Shown here piece after piece: positions 9,709 to 19,050 of a stretch of 64,000 bases of DNA. Below the pieces are notes generated by a model. That model saw only the letters and a list, made by a program, of their open reading frames with translations. It ran no database searches and was not told the DNA's origin. The position numbers and the translations under genes were made by a program. This DNA comes from Paenibacillus marchantiae (GTDB lineage: Bacteria; Bacillota; Bacilli; Paenibacillales; Paenibacillaceae), in NCBI RefSeq assembly GCF_028771845.1, contig NZ_CP118270.1:3100001-3164000 (forward strand), in the 5' to 3' direction. The first letter of the stretch is position 1, and each line of letters begins with the position of its first letter.

Positions 9709-10482
9709 ATGAAAAAGCAATTCTTAATTCAAAAGAAAAACATAAGGTTCATCATCTCTTGTTGTGTAATGTTCGCCGGAGTAGTCTTGGGCTGGAATCA
9801 GGTAGAAGCATATACCTTCGAAGAGGAAAATGAAGTCATGTATGTGGAGAATCAGCACAGCGAAACTTCAGGAGAGCTTGAAGGCGTACATTCTGAAACG
9901 GCAGTTTATGAATACAGCGATCAGGCTCAGCTCACAACCTTGGTCTATATGGGGTTTTTATGGTCTCCACAGCCTATTGTTATTCTACGGCCGGAAGTTC
10001 CGGAGAAGCAGACCGGAGTTGACCCATCCATGCCGGTGCTCGCTCCGCGTACAGAACAGGTGTTGGACACGCATAAAGTGACGGCTACCGGATACACTGC
10101 AGGTGTGGAATCAACCGGAAAAGGCCCAAAACATCCTCAATACGGAATCACGTATTCAGGTGTAAAGGTGCGCCGTGATAAAGAAACGGTCTCAACGATT
10201 GCAGCTGATCCGAAGCTGTTCCCACTGGGTTCCATTTTATATATTCCCGGTTACGGTTACGGCATCGTTGCAGACACGGGCTCGGCGATCAAGGGCAATA
10301 AAATTGATCTTTATTTCCCTACCACAAAGCAAGTGTATAAAGAATGGGGCAAAAAGGACGTCGAAGTACAGGTGATCAAACAAGGTGCTGGAAAATGCAC
10401 TGAAAAAATGCTGGAAGAATTATCAGAAGCCATCGATGTGTACAAATCCGTACCCGATTCATGGCTGGACAAGGCCGTATAA
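9709..10482 (+). CDS. Exported 3D-domain protein, putative cell-wall lytic enzyme
   Basis: Protein of 257 residues with an N-terminal signal sequence or anchor (about 12-34), a linker, and a C-terminal 3D domain (about 125-235). This double-psi beta-barrel is named for three conserved aspartates; candidates are seen in [20 protein letters not shown] and KIDLYF. It is shared with MltA-type lytic transglycosylases and with YuiC/YabE/YocH of Bacillus. The likely role is peptidoglycan remodelling outside the membrane, possibly during sporulation or germination. The ATG follows a GGGGGAGG ribosome binding site. Confidence 0.82.
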   Translation: MKKQFLIQKKNIRFIISCCVMFAGVVLGWNQVEAYTFEEENEVMYVENQHSETSGELEGVHSETAVYEYSDQAQLTTLVYMGFLWSPQPIVILRPEVPEKQTGVDPSMPVLAPRTEQVLDTHKVTATGYTAGVESTGKGPKHPQYGITYSGVKVRRDKETVSTIAADPKLFPLGSILYIPGYGYGIVADTGSAIKGNKIDLYFPTTKQVYKEWGKKDVEVQVIKQGAGKCTEKMLEELSEAIDVYKSVPDSWLDKAV

Positions 10483-10597
10483 TGATGATGAATTTTAATA
10501 CATGAATAACGCACGCGCACTCTTCACATAATACTCTCTGGGGACGAACCCCGCGTTGCAGACATGCAATGTAAATATGAAGAGAGAGGTGATCGTC

Positions 10598-10783
10598 GTG
10601 GCTAAGAAATCTCAAGGTTCACAAACGCCAAACGAGAAGTACAATGCAGAGTTTGGAGAAGAGAATGCAGCAAGCAAAGTGAAACAATCGCACCAAAACA
10701 AAGTGAAGGATAACTTCCAAACACCTGATGAAAAATACAATGCTGAGTTCGGTACTGAGAACACAGGCAAATCACAAAAGTAA
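10598..10783 (+). CDS. Small spore protein, gamma-type SASP-like
   Basis: Protein of 61 residues with two near-identical blocks, TPNEKYNAEFGEEN and TPDEKYNAEFGTEN, separated by a lysine/glutamine-rich linker and lacking Cys and Trp. Internally duplicated Glu/Asn/Gln-rich sequences with an AEFG(T/E)E core are typical of gamma-type small acid-soluble spore proteins, which act as an amino-acid store in spores. I start it at GTG 10598, five bases after a GAGAGGTGATC ribosome binding site; the frame also reads upstream to 10556 without a good signal. It is followed by its own terminator. Confidence 0.7.
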   Translation: MAKKSQGSQTPNEKYNAEFGEENAASKVKQSHQNKVKDNFQTPDEKYNAEFGTENTGKSQK

Positions 10784-10795
10784 ATCAATGCACAG

Positions 10796-10827
10796 ACACC
10801 TTGGAGTATTTCTCCAGGGTGTTTTTA
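10796..10827 (+). terminator. Intrinsic terminator of the SASP-like gene
   Basis: CACCTTGGAG (10797-10806) pairs with CTCCAGGGTG (10812-10821), followed by TTTTT. Confidence 0.85.
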
Positions 10828-10850
10828 ATATTTTACATAAATACCCTTCC

Positions 10851-10866
10851 GTCTCGGTCTGGAGAC
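10851..10866. promoter_or_regulatory. Candidate LiaR-type operator upstream of liaFSR
   Basis: GTCTC-N6-GAGAC forms a dyad about 90 bases before liaF. LiaR-family regulators bind dyads of this general kind and often autoregulate, but the match to a specific consensus is loose. Confidence 0.3.
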
Positions 10867-10953
10867 TGAGATCAATTCCATCTGCCGCCGCTGTTAACCA
10901 ATCCTTGTCTGATGTAAACTGGATACAGAATACAGACAAAGGAGACATGAGCG

Positions 10954-12015
10954 ATGAAACGATCTACGCGGGACCGCTGGTGGGTTGGCATTCCTCTTAT
11001 TGCGATTGGCGCAATAATATTGTTCAGGCAATTGGGATATGACATAGATATCGGATACATGTTCAGAACATATTGGCCGTTATTTTTGATTTGGTGGGGT
11101 GTAAAAGGTATAACCGAAATTCGGCGTAATGGGAGTCATGCATTGATTGGACCGGCCATTGTACTGGCGATTGGTGGATACTTCTTGGCACGCAATCTGG
11201 GGTGGATTGATTATTCCATGGGCGAGTTCATTCGCTACCTAATTCCGGTAATGCTGATTGGTGGGGGATTGTTCGTTCTGATCGGACCCCGTCGTCGTGA
11301 CCGGAAACACCATGACCAAGTACCACCGCCTCCTCCACCGGAGCCACCTTATAAGCCATTGTCCCCTGAGGACCTGGAAATGCCGTCTTCGTTTGATGAA
11401 CAGTTCGAGAAAACATTTGGCAAACCGGAACAGGAACACAAGAATGATTCACATGGCTCATTCTATACAGATAAGGAAGACCCTAAAACACACGGACATC
11501 AACACCATCATAAACATCAACATCAACATCATCATCACAAGCATAAAGGTTACGGTTCAAGTAAAAAGGAATATGGAACATTTGATAACGATGACCACTA
11601 TGATGATGATCCGAATTACTATGGTGGCCATGGGAATACAATTAACAAATCGGCATTTATCGGTGATATGTATATGGGACAGGAAGTGTTCTCCCTGAAA
11701 CCGATGAATATTTCGGCATTTATTGGCGATACGGTGATTGATTTGACGAAGGCGCAAATACCTTACGGTGAGACGAAAATTAACATTTCCTCTTTTATTG
11801 GGGATGTGAAGGTATTTGTTCCTGAAGATATGGATCTCGGTGTGACTGTGACGACAAACTCGTTTATTGGGGACATGTCGCTGTTAAATCAAAAACGGGG
11901 TGGATTCCTAAGCAGTGCTCAGGCTGAAACGGCGCATTATCGCGAAGCAGGAAAAAAAGTACGGATTGTCGTTAGTGTGTTTATTGGAGATGTCAAAGTG
12001 AACAAGGTGGGTTAA
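10954..12015 (+). CDS. liaF: LiaF-like membrane protein of the envelope-stress module
   Basis: Protein of 353 residues. The N-terminal third has about four hydrophobic segments (residues 10-115), then a proline-rich stretch, an unusual histidine-rich linker at about 178-197, and a C-terminal LiaF/DUF2154-type domain. That domain carries five copies of the motif FIGD at roughly 40-45-residue or shorter intervals, consistent with a repetitive beta structure. In Bacillus LiaF inhibits the LiaS kinase until the cell wall is damaged. It is the first gene of liaFSR, three bases from liaS; AAAGGAG lies nine bases before the ATG. Confidence 0.87.
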   Translation: MKRSTRDRWWVGIPLIAIGAIILFRQLGYDIDIGYMFRTYWPLFLIWWGVKGITEIRRNGSHALIGPAIVLAIGGYFLARNLGWIDYSMGEFIRYLIPVMLIGGGLFVLIGPRRRDRKHHDQVPPPPPPEPPYKPLSPEDLEMPSSFDEQFEKTFGKPEQEHKNDSHGSFYTDKEDPKTHGHQHHHKHQHQHHHHKHKGYGSSKKEYGTFDNDDHYDDDPNYYGGHGNTINKSAFIGDMYMGQEVFSLKPMNISAFIGDTVIDLTKAQIPYGETKINISSFIGDVKVFVPEDMDLGVTVTTNSFIGDMSLLNQKRGGFLSSAQAETAHYREAGKKVRIVVSVFIGDVKVNKVG

Positions 12016-12018
12016 CGC

Positions 12019-13056
12019 ATGATTCGAACGATTCTCAAAGCAAATAAGTGGGAACTGATGATGTATTTTGCGCTGACCGGACTCATTACTTTGGGCGGGT
12101 TTTACTTGCTGTACGGGGAAGTGCTGATGGGAACAGGGCGTCAGCGTGCGTGGACCTATGTTGCTGTTGTACTCCTGGCTACCGTAATCACGGGCTATAT
12201 TGCCGCCTTACGGCTTCAACGCAAGATTGATCTTCTGGATCTCAACATGCTGAAAGTGTCTAAGGGCAATCTCGCTGTTCGTATGCCTGAGGCAGATGAT
12301 GCCTCCTTCGGACGGGTATATCAGGAATTCAATGTCATGATGGATTCGATTGAGAAAAAAATGAGATTGCTTCAGCGGCTTGGTGAGCAGGAAGTCATTG
12401 AAAAGGAACAGGCATCCGAACGCGCTGTGATTGAAGAACGAAAAAGGATGGCAAGAGATTTGCATGATACGGTCAGCCAGCAGCTTTTTGCCATGCATAT
12501 GTCGGCTTCTTCCTTACCACGTTTGCTGGAGATGAATCCCGAGCATGGTAGCAAAGTGTTGGAGCAACTTATTCAGATGTCGCATATCGCACAGCGGCAG
12601 ATGCGTGGGCTTATCGCTCAGCTTCGCCCAGTGGAGTTGGAGGGAAGGAATCTTGGCGAAGCGCTGGATAGCTGGTTCCCGGATTATTGCAGGCAGAATG
12701 GTTTAAAAGGAGTGAAAGAGCTGGAACTGGATGGCGGAATTTCCGATGCCATCGAGCACCAGCTGTTTCTTGTTATTCAGGAAGCGGTCGCTAATGTGGT
12801 AAAACATGCGGAAGCGGGTCTGGTCAGCCTGTCCATACGAGAGAGTGAACATCAGATCAGCATGAGCATTAGCGATGACGGTCAGGGGTTTTTGCAGCAA
12901 GCGGAACGGCCTGGTTCATACGGATTATCAACGATGCGTGAACGGGCAGAGAAGCTTGGGGGTCAGGTTCAGATTATATCGAAGCCGGGAGCGGGGACGA
13001 CGGTGCGGGTATTCATCCCGAAATTCCCGAAAGAACCAGAGGGGGAAACGGAATGA
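12019..13056 (+). CDS. liaS: Sensor histidine kinase LiaS/VraS type
   Basis: Protein of 345 residues: two transmembrane segments close together (about 13-32 and 45-62) with almost no extracellular loop, a HAMP segment, a HisKA_3 dimerisation domain with the phosphorylated histidine in RDLHDTVSQQ, and a C-terminal ATPase domain (DDGQGF, GSYGLSTMRERA). This intramembrane-sensing layout is typical of LiaS/VraS, which detect cell-wall antibiotics through LiaF. The gene overlaps liaR by four bases. Confidence 0.93.
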   Translation: MIRTILKANKWELMMYFALTGLITLGGFYLLYGEVLMGTGRQRAWTYVAVVLLATVITGYIAALRLQRKIDLLDLNMLKVSKGNLAVRMPEADDASFGRVYQEFNVMMDSIEKKMRLLQRLGEQEVIEKEQASERAVIEERKRMARDLHDTVSQQLFAMHMSASSLPRLLEMNPEHGSKVLEQLIQMSHIAQRQMRGLIAQLRPVELEGRNLGEALDSWFPDYCRQNGLKGVKELELDGGISDAIEHQLFLVIQEAVANVVKHAEAGLVSLSIRESEHQISMSISDDGQGFLQQAERPGSYGLSTMRERAEKLGGQVQIISKPGAGTTVRVFIPKFPKEPEGETE

Positions 13057-13715
13057 GCGGAATAATAAATGTAATGATTGTGGATGATCATGATATGGTG
13101 CGGATGGGGTTAAAAACGTATCTTATGCTGGAGCCTACATTTCATGTGATGGGGGAAGCAGGTAACGGACAGGATGCATTGAATCAGCTGCGCAAGCTGG
13201 GAGAAAACGAACTGCCTGACCTGATCCTGATGGACTTGATGATGCCGGTAATGAATGGCGCGGAAGCGACACAAGCGATTATGACCGAATTTCCGGGGAT
13301 GAAAATTGTGATGCTGACCAGTTTTCTGGAGGATGACCTTGTGGTACAAGCGATTGAAGCCGGTGCGGTCAGTTATGTGCTGAAGACAGTATCTGCTGAA
13401 GAGTTGATCTACGCTCTGCAAGGAGCATACCGAGGTATGCCTGTAATGACAGGCGACGTATCACAGGCATTGACCCGTGGCATCAGGCAGCGCACAGCAA
13501 GAGAGAACGAATCCGGCCTGACGGAACGGGAAAAGGAAGTGCTTTTGCTGATTGCAGAGGGCAAGACCAATAAGGACATCGGGGAAGAACTACATATTAG
13601 TATCAAAACCGTCAAAACTCATGTGAGCAATCTGCTGATGAAATGTGAAATGGACGATCGGACACAGCTGGCAATCTACGCTCATCGTCAGGGCTGGGTG
13701 AAGAATAAGGGTTAG
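13053..13715 (+). CDS. liaR: NarL/LuxR-family response regulator LiaR/VraR type
   Basis: Protein of 220 residues with an N-terminal receiver (phosphoacceptor Asp in LILMDLMMP, around residue 61) and a C-terminal LuxR helix-turn-helix starting at LTEREKEVLLL (about 158). It is activated by the partner kinase encoded immediately upstream and is expected to induce envelope-stress genes. The last gene of liaFSR, it starts inside the end of liaS (ATGAG overlap). Confidence 0.94.
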   Translation: MSGIINVMIVDDHDMVRMGLKTYLMLEPTFHVMGEAGNGQDALNQLRKLGENELPDLILMDLMMPVMNGAEATQAIMTEFPGMKIVMLTSFLEDDLVVQAIEAGAVSYVLKTVSAEELIYALQGAYRGMPVMTGDVSQALTRGIRQRTARENESGLTEREKEVLLLIAEGKTNKDIGEELHISIKTVKTHVSNLLMKCEMDDRTQLAIYAHRQGWVKNKG

Positions 13716-13778
13716 AATGCAGATTTGGCGGGAAAAATGTTCTATAACAGCGTGCTTTTATCTCCTTTTTAATTGTTT

Positions 13779-13796
13779 TTAAGGTACGGTTAAGGT
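13779..13796 (+). promoter_or_regulatory. Direct-repeat site upstream of htrA, candidate OmpR-type regulator box
   Basis: TTAAGGT is repeated at 13779-13785 and 13790-13796, an 11-bp start-to-start spacing that places both copies on one face of the helix, as for PhoB/OmpR-type regulators. It lies 68 bases before htrA; the adjacent two-component regulator (15757-16446) is the obvious candidate to bind. Confidence 0.35.
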
Positions 13797-13863
13797 TTAA
13801 AGTACAAAATAAGGACAGTTAAAGAATATCTCTTGCGAAGAAGAGATTGGGAGGTAGAGAGGC

Positions 13864-15561
13864 ATGGACGAACGTAATTACAGAGCGAACCGTCAAGACG
13901 AGGAAAATGAAACTAAACAAGCGGAGAATCGCAATTCATCAGGGACGGACGATTCCTCCTATTATTATTCTTACGGACCTTTTCAGTCCGTGAATCAGGA
14001 AGATACAGCAAGTCATAATGGGGAACATAATCAACGTGAAGAAGGAAATGTAGAGATTACAAGACCTGAACCCGTGAAGCCCGTACCTACTTACTACAGT
14101 AATTACAATAACGAATCATCTGATCAAGCTAATACGTCCTCCAGAGGGGGCGGCGGCAATGGTTCAGGCAACGGAGGAGATCAGGGGAACGGCGGCAAGA
14201 ACAATGGGAATTGGAATTATAATAACCGTCGGCCACGTTCTTCCGTAAGATCGCTCCTGTTCTCTTTTATCGCCGGGATGCTGGTCATTACAGTGCTGAT
14301 GTATACAGCGGACAGAACAAACATGTTTACACCACAGGAAGCACTGACAAGTGCAGACAATGAAAGCTCCAGTCAGTCATCTTCTCCTACTAACTCAGGC
14401 AGCAGCAATAACGTGACAGCGTCATTACTGCCAACGGGCAAAGAGGATGTATCCTCTGTAGTAACGAGTACAAGTCCGGCTGTCGTCAAAATCGAAACAC
14501 TTGCCAAGCAGTCTACACGCAGCAGCAGCCAGGGTGGTTCTACGATGAGCGATCCATTGTACCAATACTTCTTTGGTAACGGAAGCAATGGTGGAACAGA
14601 TAGCTACCAAGGCCAAAATAATCAGCAGCAACAGCAACAAAGCAGCAATCAGTTGGTTCCGCTCGGCATTGGTTCCGGATTTATTTTTGACAAAGAAGGC
14701 TACATCCTGACGAACCAACACGTGGTTCAGGGTGCAGATGTGATTCAGGTAACGCTGGAGAACAACAGCAAACCGTATGAAGCAAAATTGCTGGGAAGCA
14801 GCTTCGACCTTGACCTTGCCGTATTGAAAATTGAGAAAAACAGTGGCGATGATGCTTTCCCTGTCGCTCCACTGGGCGATTCTAACAGTACTCAAGTTGG
14901 TGAATGGCTTGTAGCTATTGGTAACCCGGAAGGATTTGAACACACAGTTACTGCAGGTGTGTTGAGTGCGAAAGAACGTACCATCAGCATTCCGGACGAA
15001 GAAACCGGCAAAACTCGTGAGTACAGCCACTTGTTACAAACGGATGCTTCCATCAATCCTGGTAACTCCGGTGGACCATTGCTTAACCTGAATGGTGAAG
15101 TCATTGGTATGAACGTTGCGGTTAGCGCGGATGCCCAGGGTATTGGGTTTGCCATTCCTTCGAGTGTAATCTCGGATGCGGTTAAATATTTGAAAGAAAA
15201 TAAAGAAGTTCCCAAAGAGCCCGTACCGTTCATTGGTGCATCTCTGATGGCCCTTACGCCTGAAGTGGCTAAACAGATGGGAACGGATATCACTGAAGGT
15301 TCAGTTGTAGCCAGCACGATCTATCAATCCCCTGCTTACCAAGCAGACCTGCGTGCTTATGACATCATCACAGGTGCCAATGGCACAGCATACAGCACAA
15401 GTCAGGATTTGATTGATTTCATCAAGAAACAGGAAATTGGCAGTGAAGTGACACTGAATGTTGTTCGGGACGGTAAAAAAATGGATGTGAAACTCAAAAT
15501 CGGCAACAAAAACGATTATGATACTACACAAACGACGGATCAACAGCAACAACAACCATAA
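13864..15561 (+). CDS. htrA: Membrane-anchored HtrA/DegP-type serine protease
   Basis: Protein of 565 residues: a long low-complexity cytoplasmic N-terminus (1-125, rich in Asn, Gly, Gln and Ser), one transmembrane segment (about 136-150), a linker, a trypsin-like protease domain with catalytic His286 (TNQHVV), Asp317 (DLAVLKI) and Ser402 (GNSGGP), a PDZ domain (about 460-545) and a Gln-rich tail. This is the Bacillus HtrA layout; such proteases degrade misfolded exported proteins at the outer face of the membrane. GGGAGGTAGAGAGGC precedes the ATG. A terminator separates it from the two-component genes, which may control it. Confidence 0.95.
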   Translation: MDERNYRANRQDEENETKQAENRNSSGTDDSSYYYSYGPFQSVNQEDTASHNGEHNQREEGNVEITRPEPVKPVPTYYSNYNNESSDQANTSSRGGGGNGSGNGGDQGNGGKNNGNWNYNNRRPRSSVRSLLFSFIAGMLVITVLMYTADRTNMFTPQEALTSADNESSSQSSSPTNSGSSNNVTASLLPTGKEDVSSVVTSTSPAVVKIETLAKQSTRSSSQGGSTMSDPLYQYFFGNGSNGGTDSYQGQNNQQQQQQSSNQLVPLGIGSGFIFDKEGYILTNQHVVQGADVIQVTLENNSKPYEAKLLGSSFDLDLAVLKIEKNSGDDAFPVAPLGDSNSTQVGEWLVAIGNPEGFEHTVTAGVLSAKERTISIPDEETGKTREYSHLLQTDASINPGNSGGPLLNLNGEVIGMNVAVSADAQGIGFAIPSSVISDAVKYLKENKEVPKEPVPFIGASLMALTPEVAKQMGTDITEGSVVASTIYQSPAYQADLRAYDIITGANGTAYSTSQDLIDFIKKQEIGSEVTLNVVRDGKKMDVKLKIGNKNDYDTTQTTDQQQQQP

Positions 15562-15595
15562 TGCCGAATTATGGGTTATAGAATAAGGTTTAGAA

Positions 15596-15630
15596 GAGCG
15601 GAAGGGTTCGAGGGCCCTTTCGCTTTTTTT
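15596..15630 (+). terminator. Intrinsic terminator of htrA
   Basis: AGCGGAAGGG pairs with CCCTTTCGCT around a short loop, followed by a run of T. Confidence 0.88.
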
Positions 15631-15756
15631 GCACTATATTCGTTTGTACTCCATCAAGGTCTGACTCGCAAAGCAACAAGGTGTTTGGAAAGATGCAGAT
15701 TGCGCTTTTGGCTGTTACAATAAGATTAAAACGTTAAGGGATAAAGGAGAAAGACC

Positions 15757-16446
15757 ATGCGCTCAACTATTCTGATTGTTGATGATGATGAAAAAATCGT
15801 TTCCATGCTTCGGCGGGGACTTGCTTTTGAAGGATATGAGGTACAGACAGCTTCGAATGGGGCGGAGGGCCTCAGTAAGCTGATGGATAAAGAGCCGGAT
15901 ATCGTGGTTCTTGATGTCATGATGCCGCAAATTGACGGGTTTGAAGTATGCCGCAGACTCAGAGAAGCGGGGAGCAAAGTGCCCGTGCTAATGCTCACTG
16001 CCAAAGATGAAGTACAGAGCCGGGTAATTGGGCTCGATACAGGTGCAGATGATTATCTCGTGAAGCCGTTTGCGCTTGAAGAACTGTTGGCTCGTGTCCG
16101 TGCCTTATTGCGTCGTAAAGCGGATATAGCAGACACGCCTGATAATCGACTTATGTATGAGGATATTATTCTGGATAATGATTCTCGTGAGGTGTTGCGT
16201 GACGGTCAGCGTCTGGAACTGACTGCCAAGGAGTTCGAATTGCTGAATCTGTTCATGCAAAATCCGAAACGTGTGCTGTCCCGTGATCTGATTATGGATA
16301 AAATCTGGGGTTATGATTACAGTGGTGAATCCAATGTGCTCGAAGTGTATATTGCCATGCTCAGACAAAAAACCGAAGAATACGGCGGCAAACGTTTGAT
16401 CCAGACGATCCGGGGAGCCGGCTATATTTTGAGGGGTGACTCCTGA
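15757..16446 (+). CDS. OmpR-family response regulator
   Basis: Protein of 229 residues: receiver domain with acidic pocket Asp10-Asp11, phosphoacceptor Asp53 (VLDVMMP) and Lys in LVKPF, and a C-terminal winged-helix DNA-binding domain (about 130-226, ending RGAGYIL). Closest in character to MprA/ArlR/CssR-like regulators. The cognate kinase gene follows directly, starting one base after this stop. Its location next to htrA suggests a protein-quality or envelope-stress role, but the targets are not known. Confidence 0.93.
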   Translation: MRSTILIVDDDEKIVSMLRRGLAFEGYEVQTASNGAEGLSKLMDKEPDIVVLDVMMPQIDGFEVCRRLREAGSKVPVLMLTAKDEVQSRVIGLDTGADDYLVKPFALEELLARVRALLRRKADIADTPDNRLMYEDIILDNDSREVLRDGQRLELTAKEFELLNLFMQNPKRVLSRDLIMDKIWGYDYSGESNVLEVYIAMLRQKTEEYGGKRLIQTIRGAGYILRGDS

Positions 16447-16447
16447 C

Positions 16448-17908
16448 ATGTCCATTCGGTTAAGATTAACCGCGTGGTATTCAGGCATCTTGGCAGCCGT
16501 ACTCATTTTTTGGGGAGTTGTGATCTACGCTTTTGTTTATTTTAATACGTATCAAGAAGTGGAACAGCAACTGAAAGATAAAAGTGAACGAATTACGAAT
16601 CAGATTGGTGTCAATCCGCTCTCACAGTCGCTGGACCTGGACCCTTTTACGGAAAGTCAGCTTCAGGAAGCTCAGATATACATCCAGTTGTGGGACTACC
16701 AGAGCAGATCTGGTAAAATCTCAGGCAATATGGAGAAACTTCAGATTCAATTTCCCGTTGTGAAATCCAATGAGATTCAGAAAAAGCGTGGCATATCCAA
16801 GATCTATGTCAATGGGACCCCTTTCTTGGTGAATCAACAGCCCTTGTCTCTTCAGGGGACCAATGAAATAAGGGGGCTCCTTCAAGTCGGTGCCAATGTT
16901 AGTTCCCAGGAACGATTGCTGGAAGCTCTGCGAAATATTCTGGTTTTTGGCTGGCTTGTAGCGATGGCACTTGCCATTACTTCGGGTCTGATTCTGGCTC
17001 GTAAATCCATGCGTCCGCTCGTCAATGTGATTGATGCCGCCAATCAGATTCAATCCGGGGATGACCTTAGTGTGCGTATTCAATACACAGGTCCCAAGGA
17101 TGAGATTGGGCGTCTGATTGAAACAGTTAATAATATGCTTGAACGAACAGAGCTGTCATTCCGCGGGCTCGAGGAGACGAATAAAGCTCAGCGCAGATTT
17201 GTATCTGATGCTTCACATGAGCTGCGTACACCGCTGACCACGATCCGTGGCAATGTGGATTTCCTTAAGAAGCTATGGGATCAGGAGAGCACGGACCGAC
17301 CGAATCTGGACGAAGAAACGGTTAAACAAATGTCGCTTGAAGCGATAGAGGACATGGCGGATGAAGGCAAACGCATGAGCAGACTGATTAGTGACATGTT
17401 GTCTTTGGCCAGAGCCGATACAGGACAGAAAATCGAACTGAATCCGATCCCGTTGCAGATTCTGGTGCAGGAAGTGGCTCGCAGATCGCAATTCCTTGAT
17501 CACCAGGCTGACTGGCGTCCAAGTGATCTATCGATTTTGAATGGCATTTATGTGAACGGGAGCAAGGACTATTTGCAGCAAATGTTGTTTATTTTTATCG
17601 AGAATGCTTTCAAGTACACTCCAGATGGCTCGGTTACGCTTGATGCAATACTTTATAAAGGTCAGGTGGGACTGCGCATCAGTGATACGGGCATAGGAAT
17701 GGATCGGGATGAAGTTCCATTTATCTTTGACCGGTTCTATCGGGCAGATGAGTCGCGCGGTGCCACACCAGGTATAGGTCTGGGGCTGTCGATTGCCAAG
17801 TGGATCATAGAGGAACACCAAGGGTCTGTCGAGGTTGTAACCAGACGTGGAGAAGGAACGACCTTTATCATTTGGTTGCCGGTTGTCTTTGCTCCGCCTA
17901 TCGAATAA
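16448..17908 (+). CDS. Sensor histidine kinase, HAMP-HisKA-HATPase type
   Basis: Membrane kinase of 486 residues: a transmembrane helix near residues 11-33, an extracellular sensor region of about 125 residues, a second helix (about 160-180), a HAMP domain, the HisKA domain with the phosphorylated His in ASHELRTPL, and an ATPase domain with the N, G1 (DTGIGM) and G2 (GIGLGLSIAK) boxes. It resembles ArlS/MprB kinases. I prefer ATG 16448 over the in-frame GTG at 16436 because GAGGGG lies eleven bases before it. Partner of the upstream OmpR-type regulator. Confidence 0.93.
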   Translation: MSIRLRLTAWYSGILAAVLIFWGVVIYAFVYFNTYQEVEQQLKDKSERITNQIGVNPLSQSLDLDPFTESQLQEAQIYIQLWDYQSRSGKISGNMEKLQIQFPVVKSNEIQKKRGISKIYVNGTPFLVNQQPLSLQGTNEIRGLLQVGANVSSQERLLEALRNILVFGWLVAMALAITSGLILARKSMRPLVNVIDAANQIQSGDDLSVRIQYTGPKDEIGRLIETVNNMLERTELSFRGLEETNKAQRRFVSDASHELRTPLTTIRGNVDFLKKLWDQESTDRPNLDEETVKQMSLEAIEDMADEGKRMSRLISDMLSLARADTGQKIELNPIPLQILVQEVARRSQFLDHQADWRPSDLSILNGIYVNGSKDYLQQMLFIFIENAFKYTPDGSVTLDAILYKGQVGLRISDTGIGMDRDEVPFIFDRFYRADESRGATPGIGLGLSIAKWIIEEHQGSVEVVTRRGEGTTFIIWLPVVFAPPIE

Positions 17909-17976
17909 GGTTATAATAGACAGGACTGCAATTACATCGGCTATCTTTGCCGAGAAAGAAAGCGGGTGGCAACCAA

Positions 17977-18930
17977 GTGGAAGTACTGCGAATTTCGCCG
18001 CGGGGATATTGTTACGGAGTTGTGGATGCGATGGTGCTCGCGCGCCAGGCGGCACGCAATCTGGACCTACCACGGCCTATTTATATATTGGGTATGATTG
18101 TGCATAACCAACATGTGACGGACTCTTTTGAAGATGAGGGCATTATTACACTGGACGGACCGAACCGGATTGATATTTTGAGCCAGGTAGAGAGCGGAAC
18201 AGTGATCTTTACAGCCCATGGTGTATCTCCGGAAGTGCGCAAGATGGCACGTGATAAAGGTCTGACTACAGTGGATGCAACTTGTCCGGATGTAACCAAA
18301 ACCCATGACCTTATTCGGGAGAAGACGGCTGAAGGGTATGACATTATCTATATCGGGAAAAGGAACCATCCAGAGCCGGAAGGTGCGGTTGGTGTTGCAC
18401 CCGATCATGTTCATCTGATCGAGAAGGAAGAGGAGATTGACGGACTGAACGTACCTCCTGGCAAAATCCTTATCACAAATCAGACAACGATGAGTCAATG
18501 GGACATCAAACACATTATGAGCCGTCTTCTGGAGAAGTATCCAGGCGCAGAAATTCATAATGAGATATGCTTGGCTACCCAAGTCCGTCAGGAAGCTGTA
18601 GCGGAACAGGCAGGGCAGGCAGATCTGGTCATTGTTGTAGGTGATCCTCGCAGTAATAACTCCAACCGACTTGCACAAGTATCGGAGGAAATTGCGGGTG
18701 TAACGGCATATCGTGTATCAGATGTGGCTGAGATACAGCAGGAATGGCTAAAAGGTGTGAATAAGGTGGCGGTTACTTCAGGCGCTTCTACGCCAACTCC
18801 GATCACGAAGGAAGTCATCCTGTATCTGGAGCAGTATGAACATGACAAGCCGGAAACATGGGAAATCAAACGTACGGTGAATATGAGCAAGCTACTGCCT
18901 CCTGTAAGGGAAAAGACTCGTACGACGTAA
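17977..18930 (+). CDS. ispH: 4-hydroxy-3-methylbut-2-enyl diphosphate reductase
   Basis: Last enzyme of the MEP isoprenoid pathway: it reduces HMBPP to IPP and DMAPP with an iron-sulfur cluster. 317 residues. The three cluster cysteines are visible at Cys12 (GYCYGVV), Cys103 (DATCPD) and Cys198 (EICLATQ), spaced as in characterised IspH. The start is GTG 17977, giving [10 protein letters not shown], which aligns with the Bacillus N-terminus; the frame extends upstream without a good signal. Monocistronic, with a terminator downstream. Confidence 0.95.
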   Translation: MEVLRISPRGYCYGVVDAMVLARQAARNLDLPRPIYILGMIVHNQHVTDSFEDEGIITLDGPNRIDILSQVESGTVIFTAHGVSPEVRKMARDKGLTTVDATCPDVTKTHDLIREKTAEGYDIIYIGKRNHPEPEGAVGVAPDHVHLIEKEEEIDGLNVPPGKILITNQTTMSQWDIKHIMSRLLEKYPGAEIHNEICLATQVRQEAVAEQAGQADLVIVVGDPRSNNSNRLAQVSEEIAGVTAYRVSDVAEIQQEWLKGVNKVAVTSGASTPTPITKEVILYLEQYEHDKPETWEIKRTVNMSKLLPPVREKTRTT

Positions 18931-18946
18931 ACAAAACATTAATATA

Positions 18947-19002
18947 AGAATCTTGCAGCACAGAGCCGAATTCCGGTGACTGACTGTAGGATTCTTTTTT
19001 TT
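18947..19002 (+). terminator. Intrinsic terminator of ispH
   Basis: AGAATC...CTGCAAG-type stem: AGAATCTTGCAG (18947-18958) pairs imperfectly with CTGTAGGATTCT, followed by eight T. Confidence 0.75.
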
Positions 19003-19021
19003 GAAGGGGATAAGAGTCGGC

Positions 19022-19050
19022 TTGACTGAAAAGGGTGAATATGTTATATT
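19022..19050 (+). promoter_or_regulatory. Sigma-A promoter of the DAHP synthase gene
   Basis: TTGACT (19022-19027), 17-bp spacer, TATATT (19045-19050). It predicts a leader of about 105 bases before the ATG, which contains an imperfect inverted repeat (about 19068-19091) and GCGCTTAGGCGC (about 19123-19134). Confidence 0.7.

Noticed and set aside
11490..11560. CAT/CAC-rich tract as a non-coding simple repeat
   Set aside because: It is in frame within liaF and encodes the histidine-rich linker.
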